Source: Candidatus Obscuribacterales bacterium (lineage in GTDB: Bacteria; Cyanobacteriota; Vampirovibrionia; Obscuribacterales; Obscuribacteraceae). Taken from it: DNA of 64,000 nt. Below are positions 51,561 through 60,251 of this stretch, piece after piece; positions within the stretch are counted from its first letter, which is position 1; the number at the start of each line of letters is the position of its first letter. A model generated the notes under the pieces. That model saw only the letters and a list, made by a program, of their open reading frames with translations, was not told where the DNA came from and did no database searches. The stretch is taken from positions 62,001 through 126,000 of the forward strand of contig JAGVKB010000139.1 of NCBI GenBank assembly GCA_020050835.1. The letters run 5' to 3'. Made by a program: the position numbers and the translations under genes.

Positions 51561-52484
51561 TTATCCCCACTTGCTCAAACGGTCCTTGACGAGATCAATC
51601 GTCGACTGCGAATAGAGCTGAAAGACTCTGTCCGGCGGCTTGCCTCGCAATTTGGTTACGGTCGCTCGACTCGGCCCGTCGCAGATAACCGCATCAGCAT
51701 ATGGCAGAACGTACGTAAGCTCCTTTTGGTCGTCCAGCGGGACGGTTCGCACGGCTATCTCTTCACCGCGCACCGCTGCCACTACATTCGTAGCCATTCG
51801 AAGCAAGGTTGGACTGACCGACACCAGTAGGATCAAGCTGCCGGAAGGCATTCCGGAAACCAACTCCATCTCCGCTCTGGCCGGCTCGACATGACAGACT
51901 ACCAACCGCGTAGGCTCGATCCCCATAGCTTGCAAAGAAAAGACATGATACAAACTAGTGACTATCAAAGAATCATCAATCAAACCGCGCTCGAGACTCA
52001 ACTGCTCAGCCGTTGTCGTTTCGACCGGTAGCTTGAAATGTGGCTTGAGTTCAGCCAACAGCAGCTTGTGAAAGTCCGGATTGCGGTCGACGACAAGTAA
52101 TCTGACCGCCGGTTTGGCATCGAGCACTTTTGCAAAGCGGGTCTTGAGCTCAGTTCGCGTGTAGCCATGCTCGGCTGCAATCGCCAGAAAGTCCTTGAGC
52201 AGATCGTCCAGCCCTGCCTCCTCGAGCTCCATCGCGCGTCGCCTGACTTTGCTGGCGACTCGGACACCGCTACCTTGACGGATGTCCAGCAGTCCGACCT
52301 CGGCTAAATGCGTGTAGGCGGAGCTGACCGTATTGTAGTGAATGCCCAACCGCTGCGCGAGCGCTCGAATGCTTGGCAACTTCTCTTCACCGCGCAGCAA
52401 CCCCGCTGCAATCTGCAAGCCAATCTGCTCGATCAACTGATCGCGAATCGGCACCGGACTTTCTCGGCTAATGGCAATTTTCAC
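51561..52484 (-). CDS. GntR-family transcription regulator
   Basis: A 307-aa protein with an N-terminal GntR winged helix (PIRDQLIEQIGLQIAAGLL, LPSIRALAQRLGIHYNTVSSAYTHL, GLLDIRQGSGVRV), typical of the YtrA type. The 190-residue C-terminal part is not a recognised effector domain; it contains VRLLVVDRNPDFHKLLLAEL, resembling a receiver-like or periplasmic-binding-like fold. It starts inside the stop of the TPR gene upstream (4-base overlap), so the two are coupled. Effector and targets unknown. Confidence 0.8.
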   Translation of the reverse strand: MKIAISRESPVPIRDQLIEQIGLQIAAGLLRGEEKLPSIRALAQRLGIHYNTVSSAYTHLAEVGLLDIRQGSGVRVASKVRRRAMELEEAGLDDLLKDFLAIAAEHGYTRTELKTRFAKVLDAKPAVRLLVVDRNPDFHKLLLAELKPHFKLPVETTTAEQLSLERGLIDDSLIVTSLYHVFSLQAMGIEPTRLVVCHVEPARAEMELVSGMPSGSLILLVSVSPTLLRMATNVVAAVRGEEIAVRTVPLDDQKELTYVLPYADAVICDGPSRATVTKLRGKPPDRVFQLYSQSTIDLVKDRLSKWG

Positions 52485-53227
52485 GGCAAAAGTGGCGCGT
52501 GCCCGACACCGCGCATTACTCGTGATTCCTTCAGGCGGGAAGCCGACATCTCTTTATGCAGGGTAGCCTCCGGCAGTGGTGGCGGCAAAGTGTCGAGCTC
52601 CTCTTCGGAAAAGCCGGCTGCCTTGTCCGTCTCCTTGCTGTCACGCGACTTGGCCAGCAGGTAATGAATTCTCGAATTCACCTTAGGCAGATACTTATCC
52701 GGCACCGCATTTTGATAAACGAGATCAACCAACACGCGCGCACCTTCATAATACTTGCCACACTTCTCGAGCAGCTCGGACAAGGCGATGCGAAGCAACA
52801 TGTCTTTCGGCTTTTCATCTTTGAGCCGGTTGAGTTTCGCAATTGCATCATCAATTTGAGCTTCGTCCGCGTTGATGGTCGAGAGCTGGTGATAGGCGAC
52901 GTAGAAGGTTGGGTCCTGTTCGACCGTGTAAATATATTCCTCGGCCGCTTCGCGATATCGTCCAGACTTTCTCAGCAGCTCTGCCAGAGCATAATGAGCT
53001 TTTGAATCAGCCGGATTAGACCGGACCAGATCACGCGCAGCTTGAAGTTGAGCTTGAGGGTCCGCTTGTCCCTGCACAAACATGGCAGGCGGATCGGCAC
53101 CATTTTGCCCCTGCGCGCGACCACTCAATGCCGGCCCGCCGAAAAAAACAGCTGCAGCCAGCAAGCTGGTTGTAAACGCGAATCGCGAAGCCCTTAAAGC
53201 CGGCTTCGTCTTTATCAGCAACAACAC
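52481..53227 (-). CDS. Exported TPR protein with GTG start
   Basis: A 248-aa protein with a signal segment (RASRFAFTTSLLAAAVFFGGPALSGRAQ) and at least three TPR units (DSKAHYALAELLRKSGRYREAAEEYIY, YVAYHQLSTINADEAQIDDAIAKLNRL, LRIALSELLEKCGKYYEGARVLV). The GTG at 53227 is chosen because GGAG lies six bases upstream and it removes the overlap with the TusA-like gene. Its TGA overlaps the GntR gene's ATG. Possibly an envelope scaffold co-expressed with the regulator. Confidence 0.65.
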   Translation of the reverse strand: MLLLIKTKPALRASRFAFTTSLLAAAVFFGGPALSGRAQGQNGADPPAMFVQGQADPQAQLQAARDLVRSNPADSKAHYALAELLRKSGRYREAAEEYIYTVEQDPTFYVAYHQLSTINADEAQIDDAIAKLNRLKDEKPKDMLLRIALSELLEKCGKYYEGARVLVDLVYQNAVPDKYLPKVNSRIHYLLAKSRDSKETDKAAGFSEEELDTLPPPLPEATLHKEMSASRLKESRVMRGVGHAPLLP

Positions 53228-53300
53228 CTGAAACTCCAATCTAATCCTGAATGGAGCGTATCGTCCAACGTCCCCTGTCCTTTTGTCAACAGGTACGCTC

Positions 53301-53540
53301 TCATACTTTGCGAATGCTGACCCGATAGAAACCGAGAGCGTCCTGAACATTTTCTAAGATTTCATGTCCTTCGGCAACCACACTGGCTGAAACGGACTCG
53401 ACCGGTTCACCGGCATCGAGCAAAACTCTAACCATCTGTCCAACTCCCATCTTGTCGAGAAAGAGTTTTGTCTTAACGAAATTCATCGGGCAGGGCAGCC
53501 CTCGGTAATCCAACTCGAAGTCCGGTTTCAAATCGCTCAT
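53301..53540 (-). CDS. TusA/SirA-family sulfur carrier-like protein
   Basis: A 79-aa protein of the TusA fold: LDYRGLPCPMNFVKTKLFLDKM, then VRVLLDAGEP and an amphipathic C-terminal strand. TusA passes persulfide sulfur on the Cys of its CPxP motif; here Cys17 is kept but the motif reads CPMN, lacking the second Pro. It is the second gene of a pair with the Cys-rich protein at 53588. Probably a sulfur or redox carrier. Confidence 0.78.
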   Translation of the reverse strand: MSDLKPDFELDYRGLPCPMNFVKTKLFLDKMGVGQMVRVLLDAGEPVESVSASVVAEGHEILENVQDALGFYRVSIRKV

Positions 53541-53587
53541 TGCACGCACACCTTAACCAACGACCCAAATCAGGATACAAGACGAAG

Positions 53588-53908
53588 TCAACTATTAGCT
53601 GCAAAGCAGGCAGCCGGAAAACATCCCAACGGATCCGGACAAAAGCTGTCATCGGCATAACGCTGCCATTGCTTGGCAAAGCAGTCACGGCTGAGCAAGT
53701 AAGGCTGGATGCCGGCAAGCACATCAATTGCTTTCTGGGAGCTGTCTTTACCCAAACACTCCAGACAGAGCATATCATCCGTGTTTCCGAGCGCTAGATT
53801 AATCACCTGCTTGCGCAAACACAGCGGCGCCTTGCACTGAACGCAACTGGTTGGCGCCTCTGCTATAAGCAGGCCTCTTTCATTTGCTTCGCTACCCAAG
53901 CCGGTCAT
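53588..53908 (-). CDS. Cys-rich zinc-ribbon-like protein upstream of TusA-like gene
   Basis: A 106-aa protein with clustered cysteines: SCVQCKAPLC, LCLECLG, RDCFAKQW and FCPDPLGCFPAAC, nine in total. The CxxC pairs suggest a zinc ribbon or a metal/persulfide-binding module. It is followed by the TusA-like gene 47 bases later on the same strand, suggesting joint function in sulfur transfer. No named family is recognised. Confidence 0.55.
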   Translation of the reverse strand: MTGLGSEANERGLLIAEAPTSCVQCKAPLCLRKQVINLALGNTDDMLCLECLGKDSSQKAIDVLAGIQPYLLSRDCFAKQWQRYADDSFCPDPLGCFPAACFAANS

Positions 53909-54294
53909 CTGCTGCCTTTTACAACTACCTCATCAATTTAGCAGATCGCCTGCTGCGCATCCTCCGTTTACCAGCAAAGCCCGGTTCACACCGGCACGAT
54001 GCCTGTCCACCGCCGCCCGTGAGCGCTCTGCTATTCTAGGGAAGAGGTAACAATAGTCTCACCCATCTGATTGTGATGAAAAACTTCAAGACGGTGCTTT
54101 CGTGGTGCGGAAAGTCACTTTCGTGCATACGGCGGGGCATGACTGGCATGCTCTCTTCAACCAGTACCCTGCGATACTCTCACCACATTGAGTCTTCACG
54201 CATCCATCGGCTTGCATTGCCGATGCCTTGCCGACTGCCTATCCGGGCGATGCCGTGCTGCGCCCGGATAGCTAAGCGAGCTTCTCGTTTAGCT
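53909..54294 (+). promoter_or_regulatory. Structured leader with three successive hairpins
   Basis: Upstream of the TPR gene three hairpins follow one another: CATCGGC/GCCGATG (54205-54211, 54219-54225), TATCCGGGCG/CGCCCGGATA (54240-54249, 54261-54270) and AGCTAAGCGAG/CTCGTTTAGCT (54270-54280, 54284-54294, one G-T). The last ends at the base before the ATG at 54295. A frame from 54073 crosses this region but has poor protein-like composition. The hairpins may regulate translation. Confidence 0.45.
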
Positions 54295-55053
54295 ATGAGA
54301 TATCACACTTCCTACAGCCTGGCACTACCGACAGTATCACTTTTGCTATTAAGCACGGCGGCTGCTCTCGGCCAAAATACCAGCGCACCGCAAGCGGGAG
54401 GCGCAGCTTCGGCTCGGCCGCCTCAGAGCAGGCAATACGCGCCGTCTACGATGCTCGGCAACGCCAAACATCTCCTTAAGAGCGGTCGAGCCGCAGACGC
54501 CGTTTCACTGTTGCAAAAATACACAGCCGAGCATCCGAGCGACCCCGACGGACCCTTCTGGCTCGGACTTGCTTTCGATGAAACAGGCGAACCCAAACAA
54601 GCGATTTGGGCTTACAGCCGTTGCCTCGATCTGGCGACGAAATCCGGAATGGATAGCCCGGAGCTGCGCGTAAACATCGGCAATACACTCCTCAAGCTGG
54701 ACAGGCCGGTCGATGCCATTTTTAACTACAAGCGGGCGATCGCAATCGACTCCAAGCTGCCGCACGCCCATTTCAATCTTGGTCGAGCCTTGCTGGACCA
54801 AGGAGACACAGAAGCTGCTCTCGCTGAATTCAATCGCTTCTATGAGTTAGGAGGTAGCGACACCGCACTCTTCTTTTACAAAGCGCTGGCATTTCGAACG
54901 CTCGGCAAACGCGACGATGCAAAGGTACAGCTCGAGCTCTTTTTGAACTCCTTAGCTGACACGCCCAAGAATCAGCCTGCGAAGAAGCGATCGCAAGCGA
55001 TTCTGAGAGAGCTTTCACAAACCGTCAACACGATTGAAGCTCCCGCCCACTGA
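54295..55053 (+). CDS. Exported TPR protein
   Basis: A 252-aa protein with a signal peptide (YSLALPTVSLLLLSTAAALGQ) and four or more TPR units (LKSGRAADAVSLLQKYTAEHP, FWLGLAFDETGEPKQAIWAYSRCL, RVNIGNTLLKLDRPVDAIFNYKRAI, HFNLGRALLDQGDTEAALAEFNRFY). The start at 54295 leads directly into the signal peptide. It precedes the aspartase/fumarase-like gene, possibly in one transcript. Function unknown. Confidence 0.7.
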   Translation: MRYHTSYSLALPTVSLLLLSTAAALGQNTSAPQAGGAASARPPQSRQYAPSTMLGNAKHLLKSGRAADAVSLLQKYTAEHPSDPDGPFWLGLAFDETGEPKQAIWAYSRCLDLATKSGMDSPELRVNIGNTLLKLDRPVDAIFNYKRAIAIDSKLPHAHFNLGRALLDQGDTEAALAEFNRFYELGGSDTALFFYKALAFRTLGKRDDAKVQLELFLNSLADTPKNQPAKKRSQAILRELSQTVNTIEAPAH

Positions 55054-55197
55054 AGTTTGAGATTTGTTTTAAACGCTAAACCACTCCAGCCCGGTATTCA
55101 CGCGGTAAGCTTAGGAAAGTCAGCTTACAGTCAATTTAGATTTGTTCTTAGCCGGCGCTCATCCAGCTTCCCTCTGCCGAACTCTTCCGGAATTTTA

Positions 55198-56643
55198 GTG
55201 AACAAGAGAGTCGAAGTCCGTGTCGAACGAGACCTGCTGGGCGAGATGCAGTTGCCGGCTGGCGCGTACTGGGGCATTCAGACCATGCGCGCGCGCGAAG
55301 GCTTCAGTATAAGCGGGTTAAGGCCACACCACCGACTGGTGGAAGCGACTGTCTTAATTAAGAAGGCCGCTGCCTTCGTAAATCTAGAAAGCGGCAGATT
55401 GAGCGGCGAGATCTCTCAAGGCATAACACAAGCCGCCGACGAAATCTTAGGCGGACAGTGGCGGGATCAATTCGTCGTGGACCCGTATCAGCCCGGCTGC
55501 GGTTTTGCTCATAACGCCAATACCAATGAAGTACTGGCCAATCGCGCCGCCGAGATTCTGGGCGGACAGGTAGGCACGTACGCAGTAGTGCACCCGGCCG
55601 ATCATGTCAATCTGTGCCAGTCGGCCAATGACGTCTTTCCCAGCTCGATGAGAATAGCGATCCTCCTTGAGCTCAAGGAGATGGAGCATGTTCTTTTAGA
55701 TCTCGAAAGACTCCTCAGGCGCAAAGCGCTCGAATTCGATCGGATCGTGAAAGTAGCCCGACCGCAGCTGAGAGATTCGGTACCGATTACACTCGGTCAG
55801 GAGTTCAATGCTTACGGCTCTTCGGTCGAAAGAAGCTGCCGCCGACTGAGAGAAGCCAGCCAGAGCCTGCTGGAACTCAATATCGGTGCAACGATAGTAG
55901 GCTCGGGAATCATGACCGACTCCGCCTATGGCGGCAAAATGATCGAACGACTGTCGCAGATGACCGGATTTCGTTTGAGAGCAGGCGAAGATCTCTTCCG
56001 TTTGAGCCAGTCGGCATCCGACTTTCTTGAATTCTCAGCGAGCCTGAGAGAGCTCGCCGTTGAGCTGATCAAGATTAGCAATGATCTTCGCTTATTAAGC
56101 TCCGGTCCCCGCACCGGGCTCTTTGAGATTTCGCTTCCGCCGGCCGTATTGGAACCAAATCCACTGTCACCCCAACTGTTGCCACCGACCGCCACCCCCG
56201 GGCATCCTGAATGCCTATGCATGGTTGCTTACCAGGTAATCGGCCACGACACAGCCGTGATGCTGGCCGCCCAGTCCGGACAATTGGAAGTAAACATCAT
56301 GACACCGCTGATCATTCACAATATCCTGCAGTCAATGGACATCTTGCGGCAAGCGCTCGGCTCCTTCAATCAGCATTGCGTCGCTGGCATTACGGCCAAC
56401 CCAGGGCGATGCAAAGAGTTTCTCGACTCCACCGAAGCACAGATGCTAGCTCTGGCTACCGTAATCGGAATGACGCGGGCCAAGGCTCTGGCCGACGAAG
56501 CTCCGGTTACCGGCAAGACTCTCAAACAGCTCGTGCTCGAGCAAGACCTGCTACCTAAAGACCAAGTCGACAAGCTCCTGACCTGCCGGCAAGTCACTCA
56601 ACCTGGCACCACCTTTGATACCAGCTCCGGCGCCAGATTCTAG
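55198..56643 (+). CDS. Aspartase/fumarase superfamily protein lacking the SS loop
   Basis: A 481-aa homologue of aspartate ammonia-lyase and class II fumarase: RVERDLLGEMQLPAGAYWGIQT at the start, NANTNEVLANRA, SANDVFPSSMRIA and a C-terminal helical bundle. The superfamily signature loop G-S-S-x-M-P-x-K-x-N-P, which bears the catalytic serine, should lie between LFEISLPP and GHDTAV. In its place is a proline-rich stretch, LPPTATPGHPECLCM. Ordinary lyase activity is therefore doubtful. The GTG start at 55198 has CCGGA about eight bases upstream and gives the family's usual length. The preceding frame to 55057 is unsupported. Confidence 0.75.
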   Translation: MNKRVEVRVERDLLGEMQLPAGAYWGIQTMRAREGFSISGLRPHHRLVEATVLIKKAAAFVNLESGRLSGEISQGITQAADEILGGQWRDQFVVDPYQPGCGFAHNANTNEVLANRAAEILGGQVGTYAVVHPADHVNLCQSANDVFPSSMRIAILLELKEMEHVLLDLERLLRRKALEFDRIVKVARPQLRDSVPITLGQEFNAYGSSVERSCRRLREASQSLLELNIGATIVGSGIMTDSAYGGKMIERLSQMTGFRLRAGEDLFRLSQSASDFLEFSASLRELAVELIKISNDLRLLSSGPRTGLFEISLPPAVLEPNPLSPQLLPPTATPGHPECLCMVAYQVIGHDTAVMLAAQSGQLEVNIMTPLIIHNILQSMDILRQALGSFNQHCVAGITANPGRCKEFLDSTEAQMLALATVIGMTRAKALADEAPVTGKTLKQLVLEQDLLPKDQVDKLLTCRQVTQPGTTFDTSSGARF

Positions 56644-56854
56644 AACGGCAATTCGCCAAACATAACAGCTGGGGATGCGCAAGCCTCAGCTCGACTTCTT
56701 ACGCACAAGTAATGTGAAGAAACGTGAATATATACCAGCAAAACAGTCGACCTGACCTGCGGTTACCATTAGATCCTTGTTCAAAATCTCTTGCGATTGT
56801 TTGATATAACAACCGCCTTGCATCTCCCTTTTGAACTCAGAGTCAGGTGTCTTT

Positions 56855-57475
56855 ATGCTGAATGGATATCGCTTCGAAATGATCATCGGCTGTATGAGCG
56901 CCGGCAAGTCAAGCGAGTTGATTCGCCGAATCGAACGCGCTCGCCTCGCTTACTTGCCAACTATCATTTTCCGCTCAGCGACTGATACTCGCTCCAAACC
57001 CAACCACGTTGAATCGCGCAACGGATTAGCCTCTCAAGCAATCGTGGTGGACTCTGCGCGCGAGATGCTCAAGTATTCGACTCAAGCTGTCGTGATCGGC
57101 ATAGATGAATGTCAGTTCTTCGATGAAGATCTGGTAGATGTCGTCCAACTGCTCTTGCGGCAGAAGAAGAAAGTAATCGCCTCCGGCTTGGATCTCGACT
57201 ATCGCGGCAAACCGTTCGGTTCGGTGCCCTATCTTCTTGCTCTGGCGGACCGGATAGACAAACTGCTGGCTGTTTGTCGTAAATGCGGTTCGGATTTCGC
57301 TTGCCGCACACAGCGGGTGGTGCAATCCAGCGAGCAAATCTTGGTCGGCGATTCGCAATACGAAGCTCGTTGCATTCATTGCTTTGAACCGCCATTCGAG
57401 TATCAGCTCAAACTGGAGCTGCCTGAGCTCGTCACAGTAAAACCGCAAATCGTCATGCTGGAATCAGGTTCCTAG
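56855..57475 (+). CDS. tdk: Thymidine kinase
   Basis: A 206-aa type II thymidine kinase that phosphorylates thymidine with ATP in nucleotide salvage. P-loop GCMSAGKSSE lies near residue 11, DECQFF is the catalytic-site block, the lasso region is LDLDYRGKPFGSVPYL, and a zinc site is formed by CRKCG and CIHC. The ATG at 56855 follows AGGTG by seven bases; an upstream TTG at 56831 is less likely. Stands alone. Confidence 0.93.
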   Translation: MLNGYRFEMIIGCMSAGKSSELIRRIERARLAYLPTIIFRSATDTRSKPNHVESRNGLASQAIVVDSAREMLKYSTQAVVIGIDECQFFDEDLVDVVQLLLRQKKKVIASGLDLDYRGKPFGSVPYLLALADRIDKLLAVCRKCGSDFACRTQRVVQSSEQILVGDSQYEARCIHCFEPPFEYQLKLELPELVTVKPQIVMLESGS

Positions 57476-57554
57476 CAGCCGAATTGCCGGGCGCCTTACC
57501 GGCACACACCATCTGCAGTGCGTGCTCGTCGCTATCGTTTCGGACAGAAACGGT

Positions 57555-57800
57555 TTAGTGAAACTGAAATCCTTCTTCAGCATTGCGGGCAGCAATGCTG
57601 GGATCTTCCGGCAGGCTGAGCAGCCACAGGCCACCACCGGTCAGGACGACAGTGGCGGCGATTAAGGCATACTTCCAGCAGTCGACCTTGCTCTTAGCCA
57701 TCGTGTTGAAGGGCGGGCTGGACATCCAAACTACTCTCACCAGCAAGGCCGTAAAAGCCAGACCCATCAAGCTGCATCCAATCGCGTGATTTCCGTCCAT
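57555..57800 (-). CDS. Small two-helix membrane protein
   Basis: An 81-aa protein with two predicted transmembrane helices (GCSLMGLAFTALLVRVVW and ALIAATVVLTGGGLWLL) and a short polar C-terminus. The ATG at 57800 has GAGGG nine bases upstream. No family is recognised. Confidence 0.5.
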   Translation of the reverse strand: MDGNHAIGCSLMGLAFTALLVRVVWMSSPPFNTMAKSKVDCWKYALIAATVVLTGGGLWLLSLPEDPSIAARNAEEGFQFH

Positions 57801-58005
57801 TTTGTCAAACCCTCGATGACTTAGAAGAACCCGCCTCTTCGGCAATCTTACGGTAAGGATTGGCATTGTCGCATATCAAAAGGAGCTGTTAGCGACACCG
57901 ATTATTAACCAGAGTCAATCTAAAACGCGCCTAAGGAGCGGCTTTTTTCGGTTATCTATTCCACAGGGGGGGCATACAACAGGTGACAAAGGAGCTCGCA
58001 AAGCC

Positions 58006-58404
58006 ATGTTAACCTTCATCCGTATTCATCTGCCCGACTTAAGACCGACCCATCCTGGCATGCTCAGAAGGATACGCGCACTGGGAACGCGCAAACCGGC
58101 CGACAAGCAGGCGCCGATACCGCCCAATCCCTGGCATTGTGAGCTGGAAAGACTGCAGCGCGGACTGCGAAGCGAGACGGACCAGGTCCGCTTCGGCGTC
58201 ACCGCCAGCACCACATCGTCCGAACCACCACCACCGCCACCGCCGCCGCTGCCGGCCGCTCAACCGGCAAACAAGCAAGGCACATTGACTGATTTGAAGA
58301 TCTGGTGGGGTAAAGCGACCATTTACAAGACGCCAGAACCAAGCGAGCTGGCTAAGTTTGCTCCTGCCCAGCAAAGAAAACGCAATCGCTGGATGCAGTT
58401 CTGA
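58006..58404 (+). CDS. Proline-rich hypothetical protein
   Basis: A 132-aa basic protein with a run of eight prolines near the middle and no signal peptide or membrane segment. AAAGGAG ten bases before the ATG and a strong terminator hairpin after the stop (58431-58462) support it as a real gene. The C-terminal 45 residues (LKIWWGKATIYKTPEPSELA) are more structured. Function unknown. Confidence 0.55.
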   Translation: MLTFIRIHLPDLRPTHPGMLRRIRALGTRKPADKQAPIPPNPWHCELERLQRGLRSETDQVRFGVTASTTSSEPPPPPPPPLPAAQPANKQGTLTDLKIWWGKATIYKTPEPSELAKFAPAQQRKRNRWMQF

Positions 58405-58430
58405 TTTTCGGCTTTTAACCGAGCGCCAGG

Positions 58431-58466
58431 CGAACGACGGATCCCGACCGTCGTTCGCTCCCCTTT
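58431..58466 (+). terminator. Rho-independent terminator
   Basis: Perfect 10-bp stem CGAACGACGG (58431-58440) and CCGTCGTTCG (58448-58457), followed closely by a run of five T. Confidence 0.8.
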
Positions 58467-58575
58467 TTCGGGGGGGGTTGTCAGCAAACGATTTTGACCT
58501 AGATGATAGAATCGGGGTATGTCGGTTTTTCGTTATGCTCTCTCGACTCTCCTGGAGTCGATCGGCGGTATCTGA

Positions 58576-58917
58576 ATGAGTTCAAGAATCAAACTAGTTG
58601 TAACCCTCATTGCAGGCGTGTCTCTCTTGCCTGCAGCGCCGCCGGCATCGGCAAAAGCCAAGCATCACAAACAAACTCATGCTATTCAGCCGCATAGTAA
58701 GCGGTACAACTCTTATCTGGTTCCACCACCGCCTGCATACATGCCCTCGATCCTTCCTGAGCTGCAAACAGCCGAGAACCCGGATCCGGTCGATCCGGTG
58801 GAACCGGAGAAGCCGGCTAATCCATATAAGAAATACGTTTACACTCGAGAAGGTCACGAGGACCCCGCTCCCAAACAGCCCAACAAGTACGTCACTTACT
58901 GGAACAACAAGGGCTAG
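58576..58917 (+). CDS. Small secreted proline-rich protein
   Basis: A 113-aa protein with a signal peptide (KLVVTLIAGVSLLPAAPPASAKA) and a mature part rich in Pro, Tyr and Lys (YLVPPPPAYMPS, DPVDPVEPEKPANPYKKYVYTREG, NKYVTYWNNKG). Low-complexity exported protein, perhaps cell-wall associated. No domain is recognised. Confidence 0.6.
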   Translation: MSSRIKLVVTLIAGVSLLPAAPPASAKAKHHKQTHAIQPHSKRYNSYLVPPPPAYMPSILPELQTAENPDPVDPVEPEKPANPYKKYVYTREGHEDPAPKQPNKYVTYWNNKG

Positions 58918-58928
58918 CGCGCAAGCCT

Positions 58929-60107
58929 CTAAAGCCGCTCGATTACCATCGCAATGCCCATGCCACCGCCGACGCAGAGACTTACCAAACCGTAGCGGGC
59001 GTTGCGTTTCTTGAGTTCGATCGCCAGAGTCAATATCAAGCGAGTTCCCGAAGCGCCGAACGGGTGGCCGAGCGCAATCGCTCCACCATTGACGTTAACC
59101 TTCTCGCGATCGAGCTTGAGATCCCGTTCGCAGGCTATGTATTGTGCAGCGAACGCTTCGTTGATTTCAATCAAGTCAATCTGCTCGAGCTTGAGCCCTG
59201 CCTTCTCGAGCGCTTTTGGAACTGCCGCCACCGGACCGATGCCCATGATCTCCGGAGGCACGCCTTCGACGGCCCAAGATAAGACGCGACACAAAGGTGA
59301 GAGTCCAAGCCTTTCCGCATTGCCGGCGGTGGTGACTACGACCGCTGCTGCACCATCGACGATACCGCAAGCGTTGCCGGCCGTGACAGATCCCTCTTTC
59401 TTGAAAGCTGGTCTAAGTTTAGCCAACCCTTCGATGTTGGTCTCCGGACGCAAATGCTCGTCTCTCTCAACAAAAACTGTCTTGCCCTTCTTGTCGACCA
59501 GCTCGACCGGAACAATCTCTTGGGCCAGCCGGCCTGTGTCCTGTGCCTGCTTGCACAGCAGTTGACTTCTCAGCGCAAACTCGTCTTGATCCTCTCGGCT
59601 CACGTGATAGCGAGACTGCAGCTCTTCGGCGGTCTCACCCATCGATTTCTTGGCGACCGTATCCCGAATGTCCAATCCGTCCCACATTTCGAGATGTCCC
59701 ATCCGGGCCCCCCAACGCATCCCCCAATTGATGTAAGGAGTCATCGATAAGGAGTCGGTACCGCCGGCCACCACTACGCTGGCCTGCTTGCCAGCCATCA
59801 GCATTCCGGCCGTCGCCACTGAATAGACGCCCGAGCCGCAAAGCAGGTTCAAGATCAGGCCCGGCGTCCCCATTTTCAAGCCAGCTCTCAGGGCCACGTG
59901 CCGGCCCAGATAAATGGAGTCCTTGCTTGTCTGCAAGACATTGCCCATTACTACATGATCGACCAGCTCAGGATCGATGCCAGCCCGTTTAATCGCCCCC
60001 CTGGTCGCCACTACTGCCAGATCGGTGGCCGTCTGGGTGGCCAGCCCGCCACCGAAAGCGCCAAATGGAGTCCTTGCCCCTTCCACGATAACCAGTTCGT
60101 CACTCAT
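58929..60107 (-). CDS. Acetyl-CoA acetyltransferase / thiolase
   Basis: A 392-aa thiolase. The acyl-accepting Cys is Cys90 in LNLLCGSGVYSV, the His is in NGGAIALGHPFGASG (about 349), and the second Cys is in CVGGGMG (about 379). Length is typical of biosynthetic or degradative thiolases, which condense two acetyl-CoA or cleave 3-ketoacyl-CoA. Context does not settle which direction. Convergent with the secreted-protein gene. Confidence 0.92.
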   Translation of the reverse strand: MSDELVIVEGARTPFGAFGGGLATQTATDLAVVATRGAIKRAGIDPELVDHVVMGNVLQTSKDSIYLGRHVALRAGLKMGTPGLILNLLCGSGVYSVATAGMLMAGKQASVVVAGGTDSLSMTPYINWGMRWGARMGHLEMWDGLDIRDTVAKKSMGETAEELQSRYHVSREDQDEFALRSQLLCKQAQDTGRLAQEIVPVELVDKKGKTVFVERDEHLRPETNIEGLAKLRPAFKKEGSVTAGNACGIVDGAAAVVVTTAGNAERLGLSPLCRVLSWAVEGVPPEIMGIGPVAAVPKALEKAGLKLEQIDLIEINEAFAAQYIACERDLKLDREKVNVNGGAIALGHPFGASGTRLILTLAIELKKRNARYGLVSLCVGGGMGIAMVIERL

Positions 60108-60251
60108 GATTCGCTGCCTTCCTGCATCAGATGTTGGTCTAAGAGAATTCTAAAACAAGTAATAAGGGTGTATATACTTCTTAATTGTCGGGCTAGAATT
60201 GGCGCATCCGCTTATTCACAAGCTTTTGATTATTATATGGAGGGGTGAACC

